From: Ruminococcus flavefaciens
Lineage (GTDB): Bacteria; Bacillota; Clostridia; Oscillospirales; Ruminococcaceae
NCBI RefSeq assembly: GCF_900143025.1
Contig: NZ_FRCT01000012.1
Span: 32,017 to 96,016, forward strand
Direction: 5' to 3'
Length of the DNA stretch: 64,000 bases
Shown here: piece after piece, positions 40,101 to 49,280 of the stretch
Position numbering within the stretch: position 1 is the first letter of the stretch
Layout of the letters: every line of letters starts with the position of its first letter
Position numbers and translations under genes: made by a program
Notes under the pieces: model-generated
The model's input: the letters and a program-made list of their open reading frames with translations, nothing else
Told to the model about the DNA's origin: nothing
The model's database searches: none

Positions 40101-40475
40101 AAAAAGCTCCTCACAGCTTAACCTCGATACCCATATAGCAGTTTTGTAGTATTTATTGAGAGAACCCCTTTTGAAAAAGGGGCTTCTCTCAAACTCTCTC
40201 CCGAAAACTTTCAGTTTTATTTTTTCTCAGATAGGGCACACCCTGCATTACTTGCGGGGCTTTTTTATTTTCAGTGTGCCCTATCTGAGAAAAAATCAGC
40301 TAAAAAAGTCTTTGGAAAGGGGTTCGGGGTTACTCCCCACAGTGTGGGGAGATGCCCGAAGGGCAGAGGGGCGCGCCTCCGTCAGAGGAAGCCTTTCTTC
40401 AGAAAGGTTTCCCCCGATAAATAGTATAAGCTTCTATATGAGTACCACGGTTAGGCTGTGAGGGGCTTTTTGCAG
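40101..40475 (+). terminator. Terminator hairpin split by MITE copy 2
   Basis: Arms AAAAAAGCTCCTCACAGC (about 40101-40118) and GCTGTGAGGGGCTTTTT (about 40455-40471) pair across the element, with the T-run at the right end. It belongs to the AgcS gene. Confidence 0.65.
40121..40451. mobile_element. MITE-like palindromic element, copy 2 (long form)
   Basis: A 331-bp element with ends ACCTCGATACCCATATAG and CTATATGAGTACCACGGT, flanked by TA. It contains the same core as copy 1 plus an inserted hairpin with perfect 22-bp arms (40220-40241 and 40274-40295). A further GC-rich stretch (40329-40390) includes CTCCCCACAGTGTGGGGAG. Its reading frame for a short Lys/Leu-rich peptide is a by-product of the repeat. 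The rest of 40068-40610 is AT-rich and holds no gene. Confidence 0.82.
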
Positions 40476-40610
40476 CAAATTTCACAAAAAAGAAAAAAAT
40501 CCAATATTTCTGTTACATTTTGGCTTTCTGAAACGAATATATAAGTGAAAGCACTTAAACGGCAGCCTTACAAAAGTACTTATAAAAATAAAAACAAAGG
40601 AGACAACAAA

Positions 40611-41321
40611 ATGAAAAAGTCACTTTTCCTGACCGTACTGACAACTGTATCATTAGGACTTATCGGCTGCAAGGCTGTTAATACCGCAAATACCTCTGCA
40701 ATGAGCAACATCATAACAGATATACCTGCCTCGGCAGCATCAGAAAAAGCTGAGGGAGCTGTTATGCCTGTGAACAATACCTTCTCCCCCGAAGCAACTG
40801 AAACCGCCGGCTGGAAAGGTGCGTACAAAAAAGTCCTCGCTGATTTCGCAAATTCGGAAAGCTTCACAGACCATTCCACATGGGACTTGCAGGACATAGA
40901 CAATGATGGTACTCCCGAGCTTCTCATATCCGAGGCTCAGCAGCACGTTACGGGTGTTATATTCTACTATTACGACAACGAAAAAGCCATGCCCATTCTT
41001 AACAGCGACAGGCAGATACTTCGCTACGGAGCTTACGGCAGCTTGCTGATCTGTCCTGAAGAGGGGCTTTTCGGAATTGCAGACATCAATCAGGGCAATA
41101 ACTATACCGTTATGCACAAGTATAAAGATCACAGCCTCTCATTCGTTCAGAGAACCTGTGAGAACTCAGGTGCAGTAGGAAAAGAAAACGCTTCCTACAA
41201 AGTCAACGATGACACTGTCAGCGAAGAAGAATATGACAGTGCAGTAAACGAATTCGAGTCAAAGAACTGGAAGAACGTCGGCAATCAGTACAGCTTCGAC
41301 GATCTTTCGGCATTGAAATAA
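40611..41321 (+). CDS. Lipoprotein of unknown function
   Basis: A 236-residue lipoprotein with signal peptide MKKSLFLTVLTTVSLGLIGC (lipobox Cys near 20) and a Thr/Ser/Ala-rich linker to about 65. Its globular domain (LQDIDNDGTPELLISEAQQ) carries a DxDxDG-like calcium motif. The domain resembles exterior proteins common in Ruminococcaceae with no assigned role. I start at the ATG at 40611 after AAAGGAGAC; the frame extends upstream without a good site. Confidence 0.82.
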   Translation: MKKSLFLTVLTTVSLGLIGCKAVNTANTSAMSNIITDIPASAASEKAEGAVMPVNNTFSPEATETAGWKGAYKKVLADFANSESFTDHSTWDLQDIDNDGTPELLISEAQQHVTGVIFYYYDNEKAMPILNSDRQILRYGAYGSLLICPEEGLFGIADINQGNNYTVMHKYKDHSLSFVQRTCENSGAVGKENASYKVNDDTVSEEEYDSAVNEFESKNWKNVGNQYSFDDLSALK

Positions 41322-41359
41322 TAAATGTTATCAATCTCCTTAAAGATACATAAAATGAC

Positions 41360-41399
41360 AAATCCCCGCAGCAGCAGGCTGCGGGGATTTGTTTTTATT
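41360..41399 (+). terminator. Terminator of the 40611 lipoprotein gene
   Basis: AAATCCCCGCAGC, AGCAG loop, GCTGCGGGGATTT, then GTTTTTATTT. Confidence 0.92.
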
Positions 41400-42791
41400 T
41401 CATCTGTATTTTCTCTCTGGGTGGCGTTCGTAGTATTCGTTCTTGTCGACGTACATTCTCTCATCGGCAAGGCGCATTGCATTGCGTATATCCTCGCCTT
41501 CGTTGACAATACACGTACCTACTGCGAAATGCACATTTTCCGTTGTTGCAGCCTGTTCGGCAAGCTGCTTAACTCTCGCTTCAAGCTCCTTTTCACCGAG
41601 ACCGTCAGCTATGAGCATGAATTCATCTCCGCCTGCACGGTAAACCTCTCCGTCATGGAAAACACCGCGAAGTATAGCCGCCGCACTTTTCAGCATCTTG
41701 TCGCCTGCACTGTGACCGTTCTCATCGTTCACGCGTTTTAGTCCGTTCAGGTCTGCAAATATAACGGAATAAGGGTAATTCATTTTCTTCTTTCCCGCCA
41801 CTATATCATCGACCACATTATTCATGGTATTACGGTTCTTAACTCCCGTAAGCATATCGATTGAACTGAGTATCTCAAGCTTTAGCATAAGCTGATAGTT
41901 AGATATTTCGGAAGCAAGGAAGAATGTAGTAAGCTCCAGCGTCTCCTTTATTTTTACTGTGTTGTCAACATTGAAATTGCCGACCCACATATATCCGAGA
42001 GTTTCACCGTTATACCTGAGCGGGAAAAATACGAGACTTTTCACATCTTCACGTATAAGCGATTCTGCCCACAAAGGATTGACCGATTTCAGCCATTCCA
42101 TATCATGCTGATCCTTCAATATTATACAGGTACTGTCGCCAAGTGTGTCGTCCCATGTCTGAGTTATTTCGAAGAATTTATCATCTATCAGTTTCTCCAT
42201 AGGCGGCAGATTGCAGTCGGGTCTGAGTGCTTCACAGAATACATTGCAGCTGTGCTCGGCTTTGTCAACAAGCAGTATACAACAATGTACCGAGCCGCAT
42301 ATCTGTCGTATATCCTCCATGACCTCATTGAAGGTATTATGTATATTGTTTGAACCGCGAAGCTTGATACAGGTCTTTATGACCGCCGATGAAGTATCTG
42401 CGGACAGACTTGACCTCTGTTCAAGATCAACATTCGGCGTTACATCATACATATATACACAGTATCCGATATTTTCCTTATCGGATTCAAGGGGCAGCAG
42501 GAACATATTCAGCCACAGTCCCATTTGCGGAAGGCTTACATAAGAATGAAGGGGCTGTCCCAGAAAGGCGCTTCTGTAGCAGAAGTCCTCGAAATTCTTA
42601 TTTTGCGGAAGATACTGCTCATATGGTGAATCGGGTACGAACGGGCGGTGCATAACATTCATCATATCATCGCAATGAGCCTTGTTTCCTGCAACGATAC
42701 GTATATTTCCGTAGCTCCCGTCGGGAAATTTTTCAACTGACATCACGCAGGTTTTGGTTTTATATCCACTAAGCAATCTCTCAAAATCCAT
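41400..42791 (-). CDS. Diguanylate cyclase with PAS-like and GAF-like sensory domains
   Basis: A 463-residue cytoplasmic protein. The C-terminal 165 residues form an active GGDEF domain (VIFADLNGLKRVNDENGHSAG, YRAGGDEFMLIADG), which makes cyclic di-GMP. Before it is a GAF-like region (VHCCILLVDKAEHSCNVF, FFPLRYNGETLGYMWVGN) and an N-terminal PAS-like segment. There is no membrane helix and no apparent I-site RxxD. It has its own consensus promoter and stands convergent to the lipoprotein gene. Confidence 0.9.
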   Translation of the reverse strand: MDFERLLSGYKTKTCVMSVEKFPDGSYGNIRIVAGNKAHCDDMMNVMHRPFVPDSPYEQYLPQNKNFEDFCYRSAFLGQPLHSYVSLPQMGLWLNMFLLPLESDKENIGYCVYMYDVTPNVDLEQRSSLSADTSSAVIKTCIKLRGSNNIHNTFNEVMEDIRQICGSVHCCILLVDKAEHSCNVFCEALRPDCNLPPMEKLIDDKFFEITQTWDDTLGDSTCIILKDQHDMEWLKSVNPLWAESLIREDVKSLVFFPLRYNGETLGYMWVGNFNVDNTVKIKETLELTTFFLASEISNYQLMLKLEILSSIDMLTGVKNRNTMNNVVDDIVAGKKKMNYPYSVIFADLNGLKRVNDENGHSAGDKMLKSAAAILRGVFHDGEVYRAGGDEFMLIADGLGEKELEARVKQLAEQAATTENVHFAVGTCIVNEGEDIRNAMRLADERMYVDKNEYYERHPERKYR

Positions 42792-42897
42792 AATATACGC
42801 TCCTTCTTTTATAAAAATCGGGTCTTGTTTTAAAGCAAGTCGTATAACATTTTTACAAGCTGTTATATACCGTTCTCCATATTTGTTTATATTATAT

Positions 42898-42926
42898 ATT
42901 ATACCACCTTATATGTTAACAGTCAA
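42898..42926 (-). promoter_or_regulatory. Promoter of the diguanylate cyclase gene
   Basis: On the minus strand TTGACT (42926-42921), 17 bases, TATAAT (42903-42898), extended by TGG. Confidence 0.75.
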
Positions 42927-43162
42927 TTGACTATATCCATAAAAATCTTTTCCAAATTGTTAATAATGAGCAGAAGAACGGAACAACAGCCGAAAGTCTG
43001 AGGATCAAAAGTTGATTTTTCCATTCAAGCAAAACAGCCACATACATCACGCTGAAAATAAAATGAAGGGACGACCTAATCCCGATACGCACACAGGAGT
43101 TTTCTTTGTTGTTTTTGCACTATAATCGCCTGTTGAAATTATGCAGGTATACAAAGTGAAAA

Positions 43163-43195
43163 ATTATTTTTTCAATAATCAATGGTTTTGCATTG
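43163..43195. repeat. 33-bp dispersed repeat, copy 2
   Basis: ATTATTTTTTCAATAATC to TTTTGCATTG, with one mismatch to 11381-11413. It stands about 70 bases before the phage-head cassette. No other feature is seen in 42927-43263 and I find no strong promoter for the cassette there. Confidence 0.6.
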
Positions 43196-43263
43196 TTTTT
43201 TGCCCTTTTTTTGCCCCCTTATGAACGGTGGTTTTGTTCAGGACTGAAAGGAGGTCATATCAT

Positions 43264-43749
43264 TTGAACAAAAACACTAAAGCAAAACTTAACATATTCT
43301 GCTGTAACTATGTTACGCTGGGCAGCGCAGAGGAAGCCGCGCTCAAAGCAGGCTTCCCCCGTGAAAACGCCCTGACCGCAGGTATCGAGCTTCTCAAAAC
43401 AAAGGAATGTCAGGATACTATCGCAGAAATAAGAGATATCCTCTCTGACGGCGGCAGCATTACCGCAGGTCTGAAAAGGCTTGCTTTCGGGAGCTGCACC
43501 GACGCTGTATATCTTGTGTTCGCTGACGAGCTCCCTCCTGCGGAAACTGTAGGGAGACTTGACCTGTTCAATGTTTCCGAAATAAAACGAGTAAAAGGAG
43601 GCGGCGTGGAAGTAAAATTCTTCGACAGAATGAAGGCGCTTGAAAAGCTTTTCGAGCTTGAAAATGCCTATACCGACCGCAGCAGGGCGGCAAGCCTTAT
43701 AAGTGCCATGACCGCCGACGAGGAGTGTGAGAGCTTTGAAGATAACTAA
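43264..43749 (+). CDS. Phage terminase small subunit-like protein
   Basis: The 161-residue product has the helix-turn-helix pattern of terminase small subunits (LGSAEEAALKAGFPRENALTAG) and a charged C-terminal part for contact with the large subunit. It would recognise phage DNA for packaging. The start is TTG at 43264 with AAAGGAGGT nine bases upstream; the ATG-less frame before it has no site. It overlaps the large-subunit gene. First gene of an eight-gene head-type cassette. Confidence 0.8.
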   Translation: MNKNTKAKLNIFCCNYVTLGSAEEAALKAGFPRENALTAGIELLKTKECQDTIAEIRDILSDGGSITAGLKRLAFGSCTDAVYLVFADELPPAETVGRLDLFNVSEIKRVKGGGVEVKFFDRMKALEKLFELENAYTDRSRAASLISAMTADEECESFEDN

Positions 43750-44983
43750 ATTCTCACTCAAACAAAGAGTCGCAATGAAGTGGTGGAGCTCTCATCGCTT
43801 CAGCGGATACGACGCAATAATATGCGACGGAGCAGTACGAAGCGGCAAGACTCTTTCTATGTCGCTGGGCTTCATCATCTGGGCAAGTCAGCGCTTTGAC
43901 GGCGGAGCCTTTGCCATGTGCGGAAAGACCATAACCTCTCTCCGCAGAAACGTAATAACTCCCATGCTTACTCTGCTCAGAGAAAACAGCTTTGCTATCG
44001 ACGAAAGGGTAAGCAAAAACTACCTCGATATCACCTTCAACGGTCATACCAACAGAATATACCTTTTCGGCGGCAAGGACGAAAGCTCCGCCGCACTCAT
44101 ACAGGGTATGACTCTGTCGGGAGTATTCTTCGACGAGGTAGCTCTGATGCCCCGTTCCTTCGTTGAACAGGCTCTTGCAAGATGCTCTGTAAAAGACTCG
44201 AAAATGTGGTTCAACTGCAATCCCGACACCCCTTCCCACTGGTTCTACAAAGAGTGGATATTGAAGCGCAAGGAAAAGAACGCCCTGTATCTTCACTTCA
44301 CAATGGAGGACAATCCTTCACTTTCACAGTGGGTAAGGAAACGCTATGAGCGCCTGTATTCGGGCACATTCTACGACCGCTTCATACTTGGAAAATGGAC
44401 AGCCTCACAGGGCATCGTCTACCCGATGTTCAGCGAAAATGACCACGTTTTCAGCGGCGATGTGGACTGCGAAAGATACGTCATATCCTGCGATTACGGC
44501 ACCGTAAATCCCTCATCCTTCGGGCTTTGGGGACTCCGTGACGGCATATGGTACAGGCTGAAGGAATACTATTACGACTCAAAGCGCGAGGGGATCTCCC
44601 GAACCGATGAGGAGCACTACACAGCTCTCGAAGAGCTTGCAGGCTCACGAAATATCGAAAAGGTCATAGTTGACCCATCTGCCGCAAGCTTTATAGAATG
44701 TATCCGCAGACATGGACGTTTCCTTGCAGTCAAAGCCGATAACGACGTTATTTCGGGCATAAGACAGGTAAGCACCGCTCTTAAACAGGGCAGGCTGAAA
44801 TTCCACTGCTCATGCAGGGATATCCTCAGGGAGTTCACACTGTACAGCTGGAACGAAAAGGCAGGTGCAGACGCTCCCATAAAGGAAAACGACCATGCTA
44901 TGGACGATATGCGCTATTTTGTGGCGGATATCGTAAATTCACGGGACAGCGGCGACCTTATCGCACTGTCCGTAAACCGCTGA
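43736..44983 (+). CDS. Phage terminase large subunit
   Basis: The 415-residue ATPase/nuclease packages DNA into proheads. Walker A is GAVRSGKTLS near residue 30 and Walker B GVFFDEVALM near 133. The nuclease domain has DYGTVNPSSFGLWG, VDPSAAS and DHAMDDMRYF, so both activities look intact. It belongs to the terminase-3/PBSX-type group. I start at TTG 43736 (GGAG 10 bases upstream) over GTG 43727, which lies only one base after the same site. It overlaps the small subunit by 14 bases. Confidence 0.92.
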   Translation: MKITKFSLKQRVAMKWWSSHRFSGYDAIICDGAVRSGKTLSMSLGFIIWASQRFDGGAFAMCGKTITSLRRNVITPMLTLLRENSFAIDERVSKNYLDITFNGHTNRIYLFGGKDESSAALIQGMTLSGVFFDEVALMPRSFVEQALARCSVKDSKMWFNCNPDTPSHWFYKEWILKRKEKNALYLHFTMEDNPSLSQWVRKRYERLYSGTFYDRFILGKWTASQGIVYPMFSENDHVFSGDVDCERYVISCDYGTVNPSSFGLWGLRDGIWYRLKEYYYDSKREGISRTDEEHYTALEELAGSRNIEKVIVDPSAASFIECIRRHGRFLAVKADNDVISGIRQVSTALKQGRLKFHCSCRDILREFTLYSWNEKAGADAPIKENDHAMDDMRYFVADIVNSRDSGDLIALSVNR

Positions 44984-45014
44984 ACCACCGTTCAAAAAAG
45001 TAAAAGGAGGAATT

Positions 45015-46151
45015 ATGAAGTTTTTTCAGAAGAAGAAATCTTCGGGATCCACCCCTGAGCTTATAGGCACACAACGTTCATGCTGTGAGAAATTTGCTCT
45101 TCCTGCAACTGTCCAGCCCTTTGAAAAGGAGCTGTACGACAGGCTGCGCTGCGCCGTACCTATCATAGATGCGGCTATTATGAAAATGATAAGACTTACG
45201 GGCGGCTTCCATGTGATTTGCAGCGATGAGAGCTGCCAGCAGGAGCTTGACAGTTTCCTTGCCAATGTCCCCGTAGGTCTTACGGGACGCTCAATAGGCT
45301 GCTTCGCGGATAATTTTCTCGACAGTCTCCTCACCTACGGAAGTGCCGCAGGCGAGATAGTCCCCGACAGCGAGGAACGCCGCATTGCAGGACTGTGGAA
45401 CGGAGATGTTTCACGCATACGCATAACCGCAGGAGCTGACCCGTTCAGCAGAAGCTATAATATCGTAGCTCCCGACGGCAGTTCCCATAAAATAGCCCAC
45501 CCAGAGCGCATACTCTATGCTGCACTTACAGGAGGCAACTCCCTGCTCAGAGGACTCCCGTCACTCAGCGGTATCCTTATGAGGATATACGAATGTATCG
45601 GTCAGAATTTCGACCGTGCAGGAAATGTCCGCTATGCCGTGACCTATAAGCCAACGGGGCAGGCTGGAGATGTAATGTTTTCCCGTGAACGCGCTCAGCA
45701 GATAGCCCGTGAGTGGGCTGACGGAATGAACTCGGCAAAATACGGTCAGGTAAAAGACTTTGTAGCTGTAGGAGATGTAGATATAAAGGTCATAGGCGCT
45801 GAAAATCAGCTCTTTGATACAAATGTCCCTGTGAGACAGATACTCGAACAGCTCATTGCAAAGCTCTCTATACCGCCGTTTCTGCTGGGGCTCTCATGGA
45901 GCTCTACGGAGAGAATGTCCTCACAGCAGGCAGATATACTCACCTCAGAGCTTGAATACTACCGCAGACTGCTGACACCAGTCATATGCGACGTGGGCAA
46001 TTCATTCCTTGCTTCCATTGGTTCGGAGGCATCCTGCTCGGTGGAGTGGGACAACATCAATTTACAGGACGAAACAGCTCTTGCAGAAGCAAGGCTGAAA
46101 AACGCACAGGCGAGAGAAATTGAACTCCGCCTTGAAAATAATGAAAATTAA
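45015..46151 (+). CDS. Phage portal protein-like
   Basis: A 378-residue protein with portal features: PFEKELYDRLRCAVPIIDAAI, SLLTYGSAAGEIV, RILYAALTGGNSLLRGLPSL and IPPFLLGLSW. It would form the DNA entry ring of a capsid. AAAGGAGG precedes the ATG. It follows the terminase by 31 bases and overlaps nothing. No frameshift is visible. Confidence 0.85.
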   Translation: MKFFQKKKSSGSTPELIGTQRSCCEKFALPATVQPFEKELYDRLRCAVPIIDAAIMKMIRLTGGFHVICSDESCQQELDSFLANVPVGLTGRSIGCFADNFLDSLLTYGSAAGEIVPDSEERRIAGLWNGDVSRIRITAGADPFSRSYNIVAPDGSSHKIAHPERILYAALTGGNSLLRGLPSLSGILMRIYECIGQNFDRAGNVRYAVTYKPTGQAGDVMFSRERAQQIAREWADGMNSAKYGQVKDFVAVGDVDIKVIGAENQLFDTNVPVRQILEQLIAKLSIPPFLLGLSWSSTERMSSQQADILTSELEYYRRLLTPVICDVGNSFLASIGSEASCSVEWDNINLQDETALAEARLKNAQAREIELRLENNEN

Positions 46152-46164
46152 CGGAGGTAAATCT

Positions 46165-47130
46165 ATGTATAACGATATCAAACTTGAAAAGGGCCTTTAC
46201 AATCTCAGCGGAAAGTCATTCACAGCTGCTCTTGAGGAGCTTGACCCCTCCTCGGCTTACGCAGGCACTCCCCTCGAAAAGCTGGACGCTTTCGAGAGAC
46301 AGCTCAAGCGCTTCAATATCAGGATAAACGGTCAGGACTGCGACTGCGTTGAGAAGTTCTTCTCAACTACGGAAACAGCCGTGCTCTTCCCCGAATTCGT
46401 TACACGCTGCATCAGAAAGGGCTTCGATGAGACTGTTCTCCGCTCCGTATGCGCTGCTAAGACTGTATGTTCAAGCGGTCAGTATCTTGGCTGCGTACTC
46501 GATGACTCCGAGACATACACAACTACAGAGCAGGCTACACTTCTCCCCGAGGCTACAGTTACCGAAAGCACTACTGCTACCCTGCTTGAAAAGTTCGGCA
46601 GACTCATCAGCGCTTCCTACGAGGCTATCCGTCAGCAGAGACTTGATGTTTTCGGCGTAATGCTCAGAAGCGTAGGCGCAAGACTTGCAGTATCCGTTGT
46701 AAAAAAGGCTGTTGCCGTACTCGAAGCAGATACGACTCCTATCACTACATCATCTCTTACCTACGATGACCTTGCCGCACTCTACGGCGAATTCGACTGC
46801 TTCGATATGACTACAGTCATCACCTCACCTGCCGTAGCTTCAAAGATAGCTGCTATGGATCAGCTCAAGGAGTGCTCCGCAAACGCCGACGGCAAGCTCA
46901 TTCTCCCATTCGGCTCAGAGCTTGTGAAGACCTCGGCTGCCGATAATGATACTATCATCGGTATCGACCGTAATTTCGCACTTGAATTCATCACAAGCAC
47001 AGACCTTATCATGGAGACAGACAAGCTCATCGACCGTCAGCTCGACCAGATGACAGTATCTATCACCTGCGGCTTCAGAAAGATAACTCCCGACGCTGTT
47101 AAGGTTCTGACTATCACTTCTAACGAGTGA
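46165..47130 (+). CDS. HK97-fold major capsid-like protein
   Basis: A 321-residue protein with the late-gene place and pattern of a major capsid protein. An N-terminal delta-like charged segment is followed by a domain ending MTVSITCGFRKITPDAVKVLTI, typical of HK97-fold C-termini. Codon use (CTC, GCT-rich) is more biased than its neighbours, which suggests high expression. I start at 46165 after CGGAGG; an earlier frame start at 46120 overlaps the portal. The prohead protease follows 145 bases later, which is unusual. Confidence 0.75.
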   Translation: MYNDIKLEKGLYNLSGKSFTAALEELDPSSAYAGTPLEKLDAFERQLKRFNIRINGQDCDCVEKFFSTTETAVLFPEFVTRCIRKGFDETVLRSVCAAKTVCSSGQYLGCVLDDSETYTTTEQATLLPEATVTESTTATLLEKFGRLISASYEAIRQQRLDVFGVMLRSVGARLAVSVVKKAVAVLEADTTPITTSSLTYDDLAALYGEFDCFDMTTVITSPAVASKIAAMDQLKECSANADGKLILPFGSELVKTSAADNDTIIGIDRNFALEFITSTDLIMETDKLIDRQLDQMTVSITCGFRKITPDAVKVLTITSNE

Positions 47131-47153
47131 TCTTATTGACCTGCGTAACCAAC

Positions 47154-47258
47154 GGGCGGCGTTCCGCCGCCCCTACGCTGTATCATTTATACATAATGCG
47201 GAGTTGTTTAATTAGGAATGCGGAATTTCTAATTACGAATTCCGCATTATGCATTGAC
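47154..47258. repeat. Hairpin repeats inside the phage cassette
   Basis: A GGGCGGCG...CGCCGCCCCTAC hairpin (47154-47176) is followed by an inverted pair AATGCGGAATT...AATTCCGCATT and the phrase ATTATGCATTGAC, which recurs at about 3243. These chromosome-type repeats sit between capsid and protease genes. Confidence 0.65.
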
Positions 47259-47275
47259 CAATGAAAGGAGCTATT

Positions 47276-48106
47276 ATGGACAAGTCTATTCTCGATAAGA
47301 TAAACAAATTCACACGCAGGACGCTCTCCGAGAACGAAGTATACGTTTTCTCGGTCATACTCTGCGATAACGATATCGACCGCGACTGTGAACGCTTCTC
47401 AGAAAAGGCACTCGATACCCTCAGAGAAAAATTCATAGGCAAAACAGGCATCTTCGACCACGATACGTCTACCGCCAACCAGAATGCCCGTATCTTCGAT
47501 ACGGAGCTTATCACCGACGACTCGCGGCTCACACAGTACGGCAAGCCCTACGTTTATCTGAAGGCTATGGCTTATATGGTGAGAACTGACGAAAACAAGA
47601 ACCTCATCGCCGAAATTGACGGCGGCATCAAAAAGGAGGTAAGCATTTCCTGCTCAGCAGCCAGAAGGATATGCTCGGTCTGCGGAAACGATAAAAACAT
47701 AAACACCTGCAATCATGTAAAGGGCAAGATATACGGCGGAAAGCTTTGCCACAATGTCCTTGACGATATCACCGACGCTTACGAATGGAGCTTCGTTGCT
47801 GTGCCTGCGCAGGTAAATGCAGGTGTAACCAAAAAGTACAGCGACGATACTGCTGTAAAGTCACAGGCAAGGGATATACAGCTCTGCGATGACGAGCTCC
47901 GCCGCGATATCCGCAGATTTGCCTATTTTGCAGGCGGAAGGGCTGCGGCTGATATCGCTTCTATTTCGGCAGCAAATATGAATACACAGCAGCTTATCGC
48001 ACTCCGCAAATCCTTTGAGGCGCAGTGCGGAAAAGCTAAAACAGAGGTGCAGCTTGAATACAGTGCGAAGTCGGAGGACACCGCAGAAAGCTTCACCATG
48101 AAATAA
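47276..48106 (+). CDS. Prohead protease-like protein
   Basis: A 276-residue protein that resembles HK97/S78-type prohead proteases: FDHDT near residue 62 (possible catalytic His), KKEVSISCSA with a candidate Ser near 125, and WSFVAVPAQVNAGV after it. A Cys-rich insert (CSVCGNDKNINTCNH) may bind zinc. The C-terminal third could act as a scaffold. AAAGGAG precedes the ATG at 47276. Protease usually precedes the capsid gene; here it follows. Confidence 0.7.
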   Translation: MDKSILDKINKFTRRTLSENEVYVFSVILCDNDIDRDCERFSEKALDTLREKFIGKTGIFDHDTSTANQNARIFDTELITDDSRLTQYGKPYVYLKAMAYMVRTDENKNLIAEIDGGIKKEVSISCSAARRICSVCGNDKNINTCNHVKGKIYGGKLCHNVLDDITDAYEWSFVAVPAQVNAGVTKKYSDDTAVKSQARDIQLCDDELRRDIRRFAYFAGGRAAADIASISAANMNTQQLIALRKSFEAQCGKAKTEVQLEYSAKSEDTAESFTMK

Positions 48107-48115
48107 GGAGGAACT

Positions 48116-48484
48116 ATGGATATACAGAAGGTAACAGAGATATTCGAGCTGATGACAGGTGAAAGCAACAGCACCGAATACATGAAAATAATATACCTTT
48201 CCATGCGAGAAATAGATGATCTGCTCAGACCAAACGCTGATATAAGCGACCTGAGACTCTGCTTCCTCTGCGCTGCACTTGCCTTTTACAGACTACAGCA
48301 GATACTTGCTGCAAGAGAAAGAGCAGAGGTCACATACGCAGGCAAGGTATTGAAGGAGTCGCAAAATACCGCCTACGAGTACGCAAAGCAGCTCCTGAGA
48401 GACTATTTGCAGATGTGCAAAAGTCTCCTCACAGCCGATACCTTTGTTTTCGCAGGCTTTTCAAGCGGAGAGGAGGTGCTGTGA
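48116..48484 (+). CDS. Phage head-tail connector-like protein
   Basis: A 122-residue helical protein (MDIQKVTEIFELMTGE, LCFLCAALAFYRLQQIL) with the length and place of a head-tail adaptor. I cannot assign a family from the sequence alone. AGGAGG precedes the ATG, and the stop overlaps the next start (TGATG). Confidence 0.6.
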   Translation: MDIQKVTEIFELMTGESNSTEYMKIIYLSMREIDDLLRPNADISDLRLCFLCAALAFYRLQQILAARERAEVTYAGKVLKESQNTAYEYAKQLLRDYLQMCKSLLTADTFVFAGFSSGEEVL

Positions 48485-48894
48485 TGCTGCGTGATATTAT
48501 AAACGACGTTATCTCAAAGCTGAGAGCCTGCGGTATTGACGCTGTGTACAGCGCCTTTGATGCAGCAGATATCTCAAAAAAGGAGAAGGAGCTTTTCACC
48601 GTTGTGGGCATAGGCGGTTTTGAATCGTCCACACCTATTTACTCGCCCTCATACATTTATATACCATTCAGAGCGGATATCGAAATAAGGATAACAGCTT
48701 CAAAGAACAGCTCCGCAGATGATATCTTCCTTTTCTATGACGAAAATATCGAGCCTGTAATTGCGGATATGTCGGGACTTACCTGCTCTCTTTCAAAAAT
48801 GAGCATAAAGTTCGACTCCAATATACAGCGCCTTGTACTTACTGTGGTGCTCTCCGCAAGAGGCATCACAAAGACCGAAAGGAGCACTCCATGA
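48484..48894 (+). CDS. Phage connector or tail-terminator-like protein
   Basis: A 136-residue beta-rich protein (ITASKNSSADDIFLFYDENIE, RLVLTVVLSARG). Size and order suggest a head closure or tail-terminator subunit. Start ATG at 48484 after GAGGAGG, one base overlapping the previous stop. It overlaps the next gene by four bases (ATGA). Confidence 0.6.
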   Translation: MLRDIINDVISKLRACGIDAVYSAFDAADISKKEKELFTVVGIGGFESSTPIYSPSYIYIPFRADIEIRITASKNSSADDIFLFYDENIEPVIADMSGLTCSLSKMSIKFDSNIQRLVLTVVLSARGITKTERSTP

Positions 48895-49280
48895 GCACAA
48901 CAGAGCTTACAAAGCATGAGGCTGTACCTGTCAGCATATCCAATATCGTTATATACTGCGACAGCTTCAAAGCTTCTGCTGCAAGGATCATAAACGAGGA
49001 GTCAACAGCAGACGGCGGAAGTGTTTTCACAAATAACGCCAGCCGCAGTACAAAGCTTACATTTTCGGGAAGGGTATATTCGGAAAATGCCGCAGACTTT
49101 GTGTACAGCTTCAATGCCCTCGCTAAAAGCTCCGCCGCATTCAATGTGGAGTATATGGGGCTTTGCTTCAATAGCTGCCGTATGCTCGCTTATACCCTCG
49201 ACAATAAGAAAAGCGACTGGGCAGACGTAACGGTAACGCTTACGACCAAAGACAATATCACAAGGAGCAATGCAATATGA
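48891..49280 (+). CDS. Phage virion-like protein of unknown role
   Basis: A 129-residue protein with mixed alpha/beta pattern (SISNIVIYCDSFKASAA, VTVTLTTKDNITR). Its place between connector and hub-like proteins suggests a tail or baseplate part. Both ends overlap neighbours by four bases, a sign of a compact intact operon. Confidence 0.6.
   Translation: MSTTELTKHEAVPVSISNIVIYCDSFKASAARIINEESTADGGSVFTNNASRSTKLTFSGRVYSENAADFVYSFNALAKSSAAFNVEYMGLCFNSCRMLAYTLDNKKSDWADVTVTLTTKDNITRSNAI

Noticed and set aside
40156..40461. Open frame MREPLLKKGLLSNSLPK... repeated at 63698-63970 and in part at 50534
   Set aside because: The frame is the translation of the MITE palindrome itself. Its conservation follows from the repeat, it lacks a ribosome binding site, and it runs on into unrelated flanks.
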